A stretch of 64,000 nt of DNA from Johnsonella ignava ATCC 51276 (GTDB lineage Bacteria > Bacillota > Clostridia > Lachnospirales > Lachnospiraceae): positions 62,001-126,000 of the forward strand of contig NZ_JH378831.1 of the NCBI RefSeq assembly GCF_000235445.1, written 5' to 3'. Under the pieces are notes generated by a model. It saw nothing but the letters and a program-made list of their open reading frames with translations, made no database searches and was not told the DNA's origin. The position numbers were made by a program, and so were the translations under genes. Shown piece after piece: positions 27,428 to 36,701 of this stretch (within the stretch, counting starts at the first letter, position 1; every line of letters begins with the position of its first letter).

Positions 27428-29038
27428 TTATGATGAATGTGATGTAATAAACATGTAACTGCCATTTATCACTATACATATAATTATAATCCAAAGTGCA
27501 AGCACTGAACCTATATTATATTTTCCGCTCTGTATAACATCAAACATGACAAGTGTAAGCACCTTATGCCCGGGATGTATAAGAAATATTATAGAGCCTA
27601 TTGTAGTCATGGTTGAAGTAAATGCATTTATAAATGAAAGTCCCAGCTGTCTGCGGCTTAAAGGCAATATAACATCAAGTATTTCATTGTGCCTGCCGCC
27701 GCCAAGATCTCTTACTGCATTTACAGCCTCAATATTAATACCCTCCATAGCCGCATTGCCTATCTTTGTGGAAAACGGCAGCTGTTTAAATATTACATTT
27801 AATACTACTATTGCCGCAGTTCCTGTTATCATAAGAGGAGGTTGTCTAAAAGCCAGCAGATATCCCAGACCGAAAAAAGTTCCAGGTATTACATATGGAA
27901 GTGTAGCTGCCAAATCAATCCAGAAAAAAAACTTTATTTTCCTTATCTGCATATAATATCCTATTAAAAGCCCCATAATACTACCACAAGATGCCGCTAT
28001 AACACTGTAAATTATACTTCTTAGTGTAGTCTGATTTATATAAGGCAAAGTTTCTTCTATATTTTCAAGCGTAATTACAAGACTTCCTTTTTTCATTCTG
28101 GTAAATGCTGAAAATATTATAGATATATATTGCATACTTATCCATAATAAAAAAAATAGTGCAATAGCTTTTATACAATTATACACTATTCCTTTTCCTA
28201 CAATTTTTGAATTTGATGTCTCAATACCATGTGATGTTATACCAAGATTTTTCAAATTTTTATGGTATGGTACAAAAACAGCTGCCGCCGGCAATATTAA
28301 CAGCAGATTTACAGCTGCCGCCCTTGGCAGGTTTCCCTGTGCTATAACCGCCAGATAGCTTTCAAGTGCAAGCACATTGTACTTTCCTCCTATAATTGCA
28401 GGAGTTCCAAAATCAGATATACTTCTTAAAAATGTAAGAAGTGCAGAAGCCTTTATTCCCGGCAGCATATTCGGCAATATAATATCACATATTATATCAT
28501 TCGTCTTTGCACCAAGACTTTTGGCACTGTCAATCATATATCCCGGAATAGATTTTAATACACCGTAAAGCAAAAGCGAACATAGGGAAAAATCACTTAA
28601 TGCCTGCATAAGTACTATACCTGTAAGCCCGTAGGGCTGTACTGAAAGATGTAAAAGCCTGTAGCTTATAAGACCCCTTCTGCCGAAAAGATTTATATAG
28701 CTTAGTGCAGTTACAAAAGGAGGGCTTATCATAGTGATACCCAGAATCATAAGCCAAAATTTCTGTAATCTTTCAGAGCATATAAAGATATACACAGAAA
28801 CACATATGCCGGCAGTAAGTGTCAATGCCGTTGTCAATATGCCCAGCCTTAAAGAGTTGAATAAAAGTGTTTTATTATCAAAAAGACTTTTTATATATCT
28901 CAGGTCAAATTTATTTTCATAATAAAATGCCTCTGCAAGTATATTAAAAAACGGCACCATAATAAATATAACAATCCCTGTCGCAAGTATTGACATTATT
29001 ATTATATCTATAATCTGATACCGTTTTTTATGTTTCAT
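27428..29038 (-). CDS. FbpB-like ABC transporter permease (fused two-domain)
   Basis: A 536-residue permease with about twelve helices, carrying two binding-protein-dependent transport domains. Each has an EAA-like loop, for example DSAKSLGAKTNDIICDIILPNML in the first half and NAVRDLGGGRHNEILDVILPLS in the second. This is the layout of ferric-iron (FbpB) and related permeases that act as one chain. GGCGGGA lies upstream of the ATG. It sits between the binding protein (gap of 86 bp, with a TAAATCAA/TTGATTTA hairpin) and ATPase. Confidence 0.93.
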   Translation of the reverse strand: MKHKKRYQIIDIIIMSILATGIVIFIMVPFFNILAEAFYYENKFDLRYIKSLFDNKTLLFNSLRLGILTTALTLTAGICVSVYIFICSERLQKFWLMILGITMISPPFVTALSYINLFGRRGLISYRLLHLSVQPYGLTGIVLMQALSDFSLCSLLLYGVLKSIPGYMIDSAKSLGAKTNDIICDIILPNMLPGIKASALLTFLRSISDFGTPAIIGGKYNVLALESYLAVIAQGNLPRAAAVNLLLILPAAAVFVPYHKNLKNLGITSHGIETSNSKIVGKGIVYNCIKAIALFFLLWISMQYISIIFSAFTRMKKGSLVITLENIEETLPYINQTTLRSIIYSVIAASCGSIMGLLIGYYMQIRKIKFFFWIDLAATLPYVIPGTFFGLGYLLAFRQPPLMITGTAAIVVLNVIFKQLPFSTKIGNAAMEGINIEAVNAVRDLGGGRHNEILDVILPLSRRQLGLSFINAFTSTMTTIGSIIFLIHPGHKVLTLVMFDVIQSGKYNIGSVLALWIIIICIVINGSYMFITSHSS

Positions 29039-29124
29039 AAATATTCCCGCCTTTTATTTACATGTATCACATATAAATCAATCTATCATTTTTAAGATTG
29101 TGAGTTGATTTAATTATGCAGAAA

Positions 29125-30279
29125 CTATTTTTCTACCTTATCCTTTGCTATCTCTTTAAATTTCTCCAGAACCTTTTCTCTTGAGCTTCCGAATGTACTT
29201 AAATCCTGTTTTATAAGCTTGTCTTTAGGAAGTCCGAGAGATAATCCTTTTACACCCGGTTTTACTATCTGAGCAGTATCTTTACCGTCAAGCTCCGCTA
29301 TAAGTTCCTGTGCTTCTTTTGTAAGCATAAAGTCAATAAATGCCTTTGCCGCCTCCAAATTATCACTTCCTTTAAATATAGCAGTACCTTCAGGAACCCA
29401 TGGCAATGCATCTTCAGGATATACTACACTTAATTTATTATCTTCGGCAGCATCAAAAGCAGACTCGTCAACAGGTATTATACCTATACCGAACTCTCCG
29501 GCAGTAGTTTTTTCCTGCGGATCTTTACCTCTTTTTCCGTAAAAAGCTATATTTGAATTAAGCTTTTCAATATATTCCCAGCCTTTTTCTTCACCATAAA
29601 AATCTAAAAGCCCTTTTATTACTGCGTAATTTGTTCCTGAAATTGAAGGATCGCTCATTATTATCTCGCCCTTATATTTTTCATCTTCAAGATCCTTCCA
29701 TGTCTTAGGTACGGCAAGTCCCTTTTCTTCAAGGACCGAATCATTAACTAAAAATCCCGCTACAGTAATTCCCTTTGCAACCCATGCGCCATCAGCATCT
29801 TTATACTGGTCGGGTATATCCCCGGCATTTGGTGATTTATAAAGTTCAAGCATACCGTCAGCCTTTGCTGCCATAAATGCATCAAGGCCTCCTCCAAACC
29901 ATACATCAGCCATAGGCTTTCCTTCAGCTTTTGCCCTTGAAAGCACTTCACCGCTTGACATAGACAAAAATTCAACATCAGCACCTGTTTGCTTTTTAAA
30001 TTCATCAAAAAGTTTTACATACTTATCACTTGTAGCAACTACCTTTAAGGTTGTTCCACTCAAATCTTTTGCCGCCTTGTCTCCTGAGCTTCCTGAATCA
30101 TTTTTTTCAGAAACTTTTCCGGACTCATCTTTGGAAATGCTGTCAGAACTTTGTTGCACATCCTTTGAGGCTCCGGAACCGTCAGATGATGAACTTGAAG
30201 CCGTATTTTGCGAAGAACATGCACAAAGCACAAGACCTGCAAACATGATACCTGCAAATACCTTAAAAAAATTTTTCAT
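29125..30279 (-). CDS. FbpA-like ABC transporter substrate-binding lipoprotein
   Basis: Extracellular receptor of 384 residues. Lipobox LCAC with acylated Cys21, then a Ser/Asp-rich linker to about residue 70. The mature domain resembles type-2 periplasmic-binding proteins of the iron(III)/AfuA group: SGTTLKVVATSDKY, FGGGLDAFMAAKADGML, GISLKK-like surface, then EEKGWEYIEKLNSNI and YPEDALPWVPEGTAIFK. ATG at 30279 with GGGAGG upstream; an ATG at 30312 overlaps nothing useful. First gene of the importer operon, followed by permease, ATPase and malic enzyme. The substrate (iron, thiamine, polyamine or similar) is not fixed by the sequence. Confidence 0.92.
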   Translation of the reverse strand: MKNFFKVFAGIMFAGLVLCACSSQNTASSSSSDGSGASKDVQQSSDSISKDESGKVSEKNDSGSSGDKAAKDLSGTTLKVVATSDKYVKLFDEFKKQTGADVEFLSMSSGEVLSRAKAEGKPMADVWFGGGLDAFMAAKADGMLELYKSPNAGDIPDQYKDADGAWVAKGITVAGFLVNDSVLEEKGLAVPKTWKDLEDEKYKGEIIMSDPSISGTNYAVIKGLLDFYGEEKGWEYIEKLNSNIAFYGKRGKDPQEKTTAGEFGIGIIPVDESAFDAAEDNKLSVVYPEDALPWVPEGTAIFKGSDNLEAAKAFIDFMLTKEAQELIAELDGKDTAQIVKPGVKGLSLGLPKDKLIKQDLSTFGSSREKVLEKFKEIAKDKVEK

Positions 30280-30443
30280 AATATAATCCTCCCATAAAAT
30301 TTTATATACCATATATTTGAATATATGACATAGTATTTTTACTGTATTCTGTGTGTAAAATTTAATACAGTACAGATTATAATACCATACTTTATCATTA
30401 TATGCACTATGAAAATTTTTTTTGTAATTTGTTTAAAAATAAA

Positions 30444-30488
30444 AAGTGCCGCCTCAGAAAGAAGTTAATCCTGTCTGAAACAGCACTT
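30444..30488 (-). terminator. Terminator of 6S RNA
   Basis: AAGTGC / GCACTT arms with an inner TCAGA/TCTGA pair; the minus strand continues with TTTTTATTTTT. It follows the 6S closing stem directly. Confidence 0.8.
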
Positions 30489-30664
30489 CATATAATCCCA
30501 AAATGTCGTTCTTACATTATGACGCCTAGCAGGGCTAGGTGGGTGTCCTCAATGTGTTTTCTGCCATCCACTTTATAAGAGGCTCGACATCCAATCACAA
30601 AATGCTTGGACCCCGTAGGTCAAAGTGTAGGTTCAAAATTGGTAAGGTTGTCGCACACCCCAGG
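30489..30664 (-). ncRNA. ssrS: 6S RNA (RNA-polymerase-binding regulatory RNA)
   Basis: A structured minus-strand RNA of about 175 nt, not coding. The 5' CCTGGGGTGT pairs with ACATTTTGGG near the 3' end, making the long closing stem of 6S RNA. Internal landmarks match Firmicute 6S: TTTTGAACCTACACTTTGACC, then GGGGTCCAAG, and GACACCCACCTAG with a CTAG-type 3' hairpin. 6S RNA mimics an open promoter and holds sigma-A RNA polymerase in stationary phase. The promoter and terminator fit the ends. Recognition is by eye, and covariance-model search was not possible. Confidence 0.82.
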
Positions 30665-30665
30665 T

Positions 30666-30693
30666 ATTATATCGTTATTTTTATGAGTAACAA
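30666..30693 (-). promoter_or_regulatory. Promoter of 6S RNA
   Basis: Minus strand TTGTTA (30688-30693), 16-nt spacer, TATAAT (30666-30671). The transcript would start about at the GGGG of the closing stem. The gap 30280-30907 otherwise holds only the terminator and 6S gene and the upstream bases of the binding-protein operon. A repeated CAGTAACAT (30839-30860) lies beyond it. Confidence 0.6.
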
Positions 30694-30907
30694 CATACAA
30701 TTTCTTACTCGGCTTGATTATAACTCTAATTTTAACAAATATCAAGGCTTTTTTGTAAACTTTATTACATTTCCGTCCTCTTCACCGCATGTAGCTCATA
30801 TAGCCATAAGGGATTTTCATCTGACCGGTATATCAAGACAGTAACATCAAAACAGTAACATTTTCCATACAAAAACATTCAACTTTTATATACATTGTAA
30901 AAAGTCT

Positions 30908-31431
30908 TCAGTTTCTTGCGTATTTTTTAAAAAATATACTTCCCTTAAAATAATTATTACTTTCGAAATATTCTTGAAGTTTTTTTGAATTGATAATATA
31001 TACAAGCCATATCAAATCCCATATTATCAGTGCTATAGCAAGCTCAGGTTTACGATAGAATATCCCCATACTTAAAAAACGGGAAATACCTACCCATATA
31101 ATCTTTTTTTCAAAATACCTGAGAAAATTATCATTTTTAAAAACCAATGCCCAAATTACATTGCTGCAATAATAAATTTCTATGGTTTTAGATATAAAAT
31201 ACGGAAAGCCTGTATATACCATTAGAATTATCCCACCAATACTTTCATTAAATATATCCGCACCATAAAAAAATATAAAATAAAAGGACTAAAACCTATG
31301 CTGATTAATATAATAACAACTATATTATACAGTATAAATATCCAAAGCAATTTTATATCTGATAATTTACTTTCTTTAATTTTTTTAAAAAAACTACTGT
31401 CATATGTTATATTTTTTTGTTTTTCTTCCAT
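30908..31431 (-). pseudogene. Frameshifted membrane-protein gene
   Basis: Two adjacent open frames look like one gene broken near a run of seven A/T (31267-31273). The first (31228-31431) encodes MEEKQKNITYDSSFF and ends in a hydrophobic helix (PFILYFF). The second, in another frame, continues without stop upstream of its ATG as YGADIFNESIGG then MVYTGFPYFISKTIEI (to 30908). Joined, they give about 170 residues with four or more hydrophobic helices, reminiscent of small DUF2569-like membrane proteins (weak). A one-base indel in the homopolymer explains the break; it is either a real mutation, phase variation or a sequencing error. It follows the next gene by an overlapping TAATG. Confidence 0.6.
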
Positions 31432-31991
31432 TAAAAAATTACACCCCTCAAGCTATCCATTTGATAATAATACCAATGATCCATTATTTTTTCTGTATAG
31501 TATTCCTTTTCCATTTTGTCGGTGTAACCGTCCCCGCTTGCTATAAGCCGATCTTCATTATCACTTTGCCAGGCTCTGGGTTTATCATTCTCATTATAAT
31601 AAAATCCGTGTTCTACGGCAATAGTAAAACGTCTCGCTAATACAAATTCTATATATGTATTTTCATTGTCTTCTACATGTATAAGCAATGTATCTATTTT
31701 ATAATTATAAAACATTTCATCTAATAACTTGTTCTTATATTTTTTATAATACTCATCCGACTCTCTATATCTATCCATAGAGCTTACACTATTAAAAAGG
31801 TCTTTGTTATTTATAAGTGCATTTAATTTTTCTTTGTCTTTTATAACATGTTGAATAACATCTTCTTTAGTTTTTATATGATATCTGCCGCTTTCATATA
31901 TATTGTATCTAATCAGCTGTATTATTAAACAAAACACAAAAAACAGCAGTATTGCACGACCTATATTTAATTTTTTTAATTTCTGATACAT
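31431..31991 (-). CDS. Hypothetical anchored protein, 186 aa
   Basis: One N-terminal helix (about residues 11-28, AILLFFVFCLIIQLI) followed by a polar, charged, mostly extracytoplasmic domain with many Tyr, Asp, Glu and Lys. No recognised domain. The stop overlaps the start of the next gene (TAATG), so the two may be translationally coupled. The start lacks a strong ribosome site. It belongs to a small cluster (30908-32733) of T-rich orphan genes; I do not recognise the function. Confidence 0.6.
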   Translation of the reverse strand: MYQKLKKLNIGRAILLFFVFCLIIQLIRYNIYESGRYHIKTKEDVIQHVIKDKEKLNALINNKDLFNSVSSMDRYRESDEYYKKYKNKLLDEMFYNYKIDTLLIHVEDNENTYIEFVLARRFTIAVEHGFYYNENDKPRAWQSDNEDRLIASGDGYTDKMEKEYYTEKIMDHWYYYQMDSLRGVIF

Positions 31992-32118
31992 TGACTTTAT
32001 ATTATTAGCCTTTCTATAAATTTATTTAAGCAATAGACAAACATCTATCATGTGAAGCGTGATTTGCTGTACTATCGCTTTTATTATTCCAGTATACCAC
32101 GTTTTAATATTCAATTCT

Positions 32119-32508
32119 TTATTGAGTTTTTATTTTTGCTTCACGAATGATTTTCCCATCTTTTTCATATAATATTCTCCCCAGCATATTACCGCCCTCT
32201 AAATCTTCAACACTATAGAAAAAAAGTGATACTTCCATACCGTCATCCAAAACATATACAGGACGAATATACCCGTAACCTTCCCATTTGTCAGGTTCTC
32301 CCAATATAAGTGCTATTTCACTAGCCGGCTTCCCAAGTAATGATTCAAATTTATATCTTGTTCCAGAATTAACTTCATACATATCATGTCTTTTACATAA
32401 AAATATTAACATACATAATAATACAATAAATAAACTTAATGATAATATTTTTATATTCTTTCCTTTCAGATATTTATTTTTTGCTGATATAATAAAATCC
32501 CAAGTCAT
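32119..32508 (-). CDS. Hypothetical anchored protein with a BamE/SmpA-like motif
   Basis: A 129-residue protein with one N-terminal helix (about 20-39, ILSLSLFIVLLCMLIFLC), then an extracytoplasmic domain. The motif LLGKPASEIALILGEPDKW resembles the conserved G-P and lG-P turn of BamE/SmpA-type domains, which in Firmicutes occur in small secreted proteins of unknown role. GAGGG lies upstream of the ATG at 32508; another ATG at 32538 has no ribosome site. It neighbours two other small anchored proteins. Function not known. Confidence 0.62.
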   Translation of the reverse strand: MTWDFIISAKNKYLKGKNIKILSLSLFIVLLCMLIFLCKRHDMYEVNSGTRYKFESLLGKPASEIALILGEPDKWEGYGYIRPVYVLDDGMEVSLFFYSVEDLEGGNMLGRILYEKDGKIIREAKIKTQ

Positions 32509-32550
32509 ATTTATACCCTCTTTTCTTTTAAGCATCAAAAGGCGCTGCCA

Positions 32551-32733
32551 TTACCCCCCCTGCAGGGAAGCAGGGCATAAAAAAACAGCACTATTAAATG
32601 CCATTAAAAATGACATAAAAAGTGCTGTGATTCTATTTAAAAAAGCAAAGTTCAACCTGTGCCTGTACAGGTGATTCTTTTTGTACTTTAACACGTTAAT
32701 TAAAATAGCTTCCTTACCTGTTTTTTCCATCAT
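32551..32733 (-). CDS. Small hydrophobic peptide or remnant, about 60 aa
   Basis: Starting at ATG-ATG (32733/32730) with a strong AGAAGGAGGG ribosome site, it encodes a basic start (MEKTGKEAIL, VLKYKKNHLYRHRL) and a hydrophobic tail RITALFMSFLMAFNSAVFL, then stops after a run of seven G. This resembles a secretion-signal N-terminus cut short. It may be the decayed start of a larger exported protein, or a genuine small membrane peptide. The G-run is a plausible frameshift site, but shifting frame gives only a few more residues. Confidence 0.4.
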   Translation of the reverse strand: MMEKTGKEAILINVLKYKKNHLYRHRLNFAFLNRITALFMSFLMAFNSAVFLCPASLQGG

Positions 32734-32887
32734 GTATTCCCTCCTTCTATATAACATGACATGTGTTTTCCCGGCTGTTTTTAATGCCGGTTCAGGTTAC
32801 GCTTAGACTAACTGGTTTTAACTTGATAGCTGTAAAACTGTGCAAATCATAAAAATATATTAAAATCTATCAGCTATGTATATAGAC

Positions 32888-32927
32888 TTATGGAGTTATG
32901 GATTTATGGATTTATGGATTTATGGGC
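32888..32927. repeat. Five tandem copies of an 8-bp unit
   Basis: Five copies, 40 bp, of TTATGGAT with small changes (TTATGGAG, three TTATGGAT, TTATGGGC). The 490-bp gap 32734-33223 also holds a GCCGG hairpin (around 32780-32800), AT-rich sequence and, at 33162-33224, a GCGGAT/ATCCGC long-range stem that may terminate hemW. No gene seen. Confidence 0.7.
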
Positions 32928-33223
32928 TTATCTAAACATTCATCAACTTATACAGACTTATATCAATATATCTAATTATCTAAATTCACATAAATATATA
33001 AATATCCGACTGTTTTGATGAACTGTTAATCCATAAATTTTAGCTGATATTCTTAATATTTTTTTAAGAGTATCACAGAATTTTTACAATGTCAATAGTA
33101 TTTATAATAATATTAACAATAAAATTTATATTTAAAGCAATATTTCCTATTATAATGTAAGATGCGGATTATCTCCTCAACCAGCCGGAATTTTTAGACA
33201 GAGGAATTCAAATTAAAATCCGC

Positions 33224-34384
33224 TTAATTAAGTAAAAAATCACTCATCACCCTATTGCTTAAATCAATTCCCCTTGGTGTAAGCCTTATATTTGAACCGT
33301 CATTTACAAGAAGTCCCAGATCTTTATTTCTCTGTATAGCTTCACCAAATACATTGTAAATATTATAATCAAACCTTGACAGAAATTCCGCCCCTGAGAC
33401 TCCCTTCATCATCCTCAGTCCTAAAAACATAAATTCACTCATCTCATCCTCAAGTGTAAGTTCCTGTATATCTTGATAAAGCGGTGTAATATCATTTTTA
33501 AAATCTATCTTCATATATTTTTTTATATCTTTTTCAACATGAAAACGTCTTTTAAATACATAGCTTGAAGCACCAAGACCCATACCCAGATATTCAGCTC
33601 CTGTCCAGTACCCTGTATTATGTATACTCTGAAATCCGGCTCTTGCATAATTACTTATTTCATATCTTTCATACCCGAATCTCTGCAAAAAATCCGCAGT
33701 CATCTTATACATTTTTCTCTCATCTGATTCACTTGGCAAGAGTTTCTTTCCCTCCTCTTTAGTATAAATCTCTGCAAATTCGGTTCCCTCCTCTATTATA
33801 AGCGAGTATGCGGAAATATGCTCAGGCTTTAACCTAACAACATTTTTTAGCGTAGACTTCCAGCTTTCAAGAGTCTGATACGGAAGTCCGCTCATAAGGT
33901 CAATATTTACATTATGAAATCCTGCCTCTCTTACCAACTGGTAGCTTTCAAGAAATTTTTCATATGTATGTATCCTTCCAAGATTTTCAAGTTCTTTATC
34001 AACGGTTGACTGTAACCCTAAGCTTATCCTATTTATACCTGACTGTTTAAAATATTCAAGTTTTTGAGCATCCAGCGTTCCCGGATTACATTCTATGCTT
34101 ATCTCGGCAGAAGCTTCAACAACAAAATTTTCATAAACAGCACTCATCAGATTTGATATATATACACCCGGTAGTATTGACGGAGTACCTCCACCTATAA
34201 ATACGGTATTGATTTGATAATCAGTATAATTTCCTCCCTGTGCCCTTATCTCATCAACAAGCTTATCTACATAAGCCCTGTATGTGCCGCTGTCTGCCGA
34301 AGCTGAAAGAAAATCACAATATCTGCATTTGCTTTCACAAAACGGTATATGTATATATAATTCAAGTTTTTTCTTTTTATCCAT
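33224..34384 (-). CDS. hemW: Radical SAM heme chaperone HemW
   Basis: HemN-like radical SAM protein (386 residues) now regarded as a heme-trafficking chaperone rather than a coproporphyrinogen dehydrogenase. The Fe-S motif is C16-x3-C20-x2-C23 (FCESKCRYCDF), followed by FIGGGTPSIL (about 63-72), and FHNVNIDLMSGLPYQT. The HemN C-terminal domain is present to the end. The HemN-specific fourth Cys (CxxxCxxCxC) is absent, fitting HemW. AAGGA lies 13 nt before the ATG. The neighbours lepA and hemW are common companions in Firmicutes. Confidence 0.95.
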   Translation of the reverse strand: MDKKKKLELYIHIPFCESKCRYCDFLSASADSGTYRAYVDKLVDEIRAQGGNYTDYQINTVFIGGGTPSILPGVYISNLMSAVYENFVVEASAEISIECNPGTLDAQKLEYFKQSGINRISLGLQSTVDKELENLGRIHTYEKFLESYQLVREAGFHNVNIDLMSGLPYQTLESWKSTLKNVVRLKPEHISAYSLIIEEGTEFAEIYTKEEGKKLLPSESDERKMYKMTADFLQRFGYERYEISNYARAGFQSIHNTGYWTGAEYLGMGLGASSYVFKRRFHVEKDIKKYMKIDFKNDITPLYQDIQELTLEDEMSEFMFLGLRMMKGVSGAEFLSRFDYNIYNVFGEAIQRNKDLGLLVNDGSNIRLTPRGIDLSNRVMSDFLLN

Positions 34385-34545
34385 AAATCTTATAAAATCC
34401 TTAAAATATTAATGTGGCAATATAATTAAAATATAGCCTTAAACCGGCTGTACGGAAGATATAGATATATTATTGTATACATAATATTACAAAACTATAT
34501 ATCCGCCGAATACCCTTATATATGCAGTATTATATACTCCGGCTT

Positions 34546-36354
34546 CTATTCATCATCTAGTTTAAGCACACTCATAAATGCCTTTTGAGGTATTTCAACA
34601 CTGCCTATCTGACGCATACGTTTTTTACCTTCCTTCTGTTTTTCAAGAAGCTTCCTCTTTCTTGATATATCACCTCCATAGCATTTGGCAAGCACATCTT
34701 TACGAACTGCCTTTACAGTTTCTCTGGCAATTACTTTACCTCCTATAGCAGCCTGTATAGGAATTTCAAATAAATGCCTGGGTATCTCATCCTTAAGCTT
34801 TTCACACATCTTTCTGCCTCTTTCATAAGCCGAATCGGCATGAACTATAAAAGACAGTGCATCTACTTCCTCTTTATTAATCAATATATCAAGTTTTTGA
34901 AGTTTTGAAGGCTGATATCCTTTTATTTCATAATCAAGTGAGGCATATCCTCTTGAACGGCTTTTTAACGCATCAAAAAAGTCGTATATTATTTCATTTA
35001 ACGGCAAATCATATTTTAATAAAGCACGATTTTCTTCTATATACTCCATACTTATATATATGCCTCGCCTTTCCTGACACAAATTCATTATTGAACCTAC
35101 AAATTCCTTTGTAAGCATAATTTCAGCCGAAACTACAGGTTCTTCCATGTGCTCTATCTCAGTAGGTTCAGGCAGGTTTGACGGATTTGTAAGCTCTATC
35201 ACGCTGCCGTCGGTTTTATAGACCTTGTAAACAACTCCGGGAGCCGTTGTAACAAGATCAAGTTTATATTCCCTCTCAAGTCTTTCCTGTATTATCTCAA
35301 GATGTAGCAGACCTAAAAAACCACACCTGAAACCGAAACCCAGTGCAAGTGAGGTCTCAGGCTCATAAAATAACGAAGCATCATTAAGCTGAAGTTTTTC
35401 AAGCGCATCTCTTAAATCATTATACTTTGCACCATCAGCAGGATAAAGACCGCAATAAACCATAGGAGTTACTTTTTTATATCCGGGGAGTGCTTTTTCA
35501 CATGGATTGTCCGCATCAGTTATAGTATCACCGACTCTTGTATCCTTAACATTTTTTATACTTGCAGTTATATATCCTACCATTCCTGGAGACAGTTCAT
35601 CACATTGTATAAACCTGCCGGCTCCAAAATATCCGACTTCTACCACTTCATAATAAGCCTTTGTAGCCATCATAAGAATATTACTGCCTTTCTTTACAGT
35701 ACCTTCCCTTATTCGCACAAAAACTATAACTCCCCTGTATGAATCATAAAGTGAATCAAATATAAGTGCCTGCAGCGGATTATCTCTATTTCCCTTAGGA
35801 GCAGGAACCTTTTTAACTATCGCCTCAAGAACATCCTCTATGTTTATACCCATCTTTGCCGATATTCTGGGGGCATCAGAGGCTTCTATACCTATAATAT
35901 CTTCTATCTCGGCAATTACATGCTCTGGGTCCGCACTAGGAAGGTCCACTTTGTTTATAACTGGTATTACTTCAAGATTATTATCAATTGCAAGATATAC
36001 ATTTGCAAGTGTCTGTGCCTCTATTCCCTGTGCTGCATCAACCACAAGTACCGCTCCATCACATGCTGCAAGAGAGCGTGATACCTCATAATTAAAATCT
36101 ACATGCCCCGGGGTATCAATAAGATTAAATATATATTCATTCCCATCCCTTGCCGTATAAACAGTCCTTACCGCCTGACTCTTTATAGTAATGCCTCTCT
36201 CTCTCTCAAGCTCCATATTATCAAGAACTTGAGACTGCATCTCTCTATTTGTTAAAAGTCCCGTCATCTCTATAATTCTGTCGGCAAGCGTTGACTTACC
36301 ATGATCTATGTGTGCTATTATACTAAAATTTCGGATTCTATCCTGTTCAAACAT
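34546..36354 (-). CDS. lepA: Elongation factor 4 (back-translocase)
   Basis: Ribosome-associated GTPase of 602 residues. G domain: AHIDHGKST (15-23), GITIKSQ (switch I region), [12 protein letters not shown]. Domains II, III, V and the LepA-specific C-terminal domain follow, ending with the family signature [24 protein letters not shown] split here as [14 protein letters not shown] then [15 protein letters not shown] precedes the ATG. Monocistronic promoter upstream. Located between hemW and the divergent argF. Confidence 0.98.
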   Translation of the reverse strand: MFEQDRIRNFSIIAHIDHGKSTLADRIIEMTGLLTNREMQSQVLDNMELERERGITIKSQAVRTVYTARDGNEYIFNLIDTPGHVDFNYEVSRSLAACDGAVLVVDAAQGIEAQTLANVYLAIDNNLEVIPVINKVDLPSADPEHVIAEIEDIIGIEASDAPRISAKMGINIEDVLEAIVKKVPAPKGNRDNPLQALIFDSLYDSYRGVIVFVRIREGTVKKGSNILMMATKAYYEVVEVGYFGAGRFIQCDELSPGMVGYITASIKNVKDTRVGDTITDADNPCEKALPGYKKVTPMVYCGLYPADGAKYNDLRDALEKLQLNDASLFYEPETSLALGFGFRCGFLGLLHLEIIQERLEREYKLDLVTTAPGVVYKVYKTDGSVIELTNPSNLPEPTEIEHMEEPVVSAEIMLTKEFVGSIMNLCQERRGIYISMEYIEENRALLKYDLPLNEIIYDFFDALKSRSRGYASLDYEIKGYQPSKLQKLDILINKEEVDALSFIVHADSAYERGRKMCEKLKDEIPRHLFEIPIQAAIGGKVIARETVKAVRKDVLAKCYGGDISRKRKLLEKQKEGKKRMRQIGSVEIPQKAFMSVLKLDDE

Positions 36355-36407
36355 GTGAAATCTCCTTGGCTTAATTTTTATATTATCTTTTTCTCAGCCG
36401 ACATACA

Positions 36408-36416
36408 TTATAACAT
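36408..36416 (-). promoter_or_regulatory. Extended -10 promoter of lepA
   Basis: Minus strand TGT-TATAAT, about 55 nt before the lepA start. The 347-bp gap 36355-36701 otherwise holds an AT-rich divergent region before argF. That includes several TATACT/TATAAT-like hexamers (around 36630-36680) near argF, with no -35 I can assign confidently. Confidence 0.5.
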
Positions 36417-36701
36417 AAAATAGTATAAAAGCCTAAATTATTCATAAAGTGAATACAGAGGTAGAAGTAAGACATTAAATACTACTAATATAATATAGCT
36501 GCATATAAGAGCATACAAATGTCTAAAAATATATACGATAATAAAATAACACCTCCAATTTAATATACATTATTATAAAAATATTTTATAATAGTCAAAA
36601 TCAGCAGTTATTTTTATAATTACATACTGTTATACTGCATACTATTATACTGCTGTTTTTTTAATTTTTATAATCTTTATATTTTTAGGGAAGGAGCTTA
36701 T

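Noticed and set aside
30539..30844. Plus-strand 101-residue open frame
   Set aside because: It lies antisense over 6S RNA, has no ribosome site and no protein-like composition.
32881..32930. CRISPR-like direct repeat
   Set aside because: The 8-bp units are contiguous without spacers, so it is a simple tandem repeat.
36439..36455. TATTCA-TAAAG-TGAATA as an ArgR box near argF
   Set aside because: Orientation and spacing do not match the ARG box, and the site lies about 250 bp from argF.
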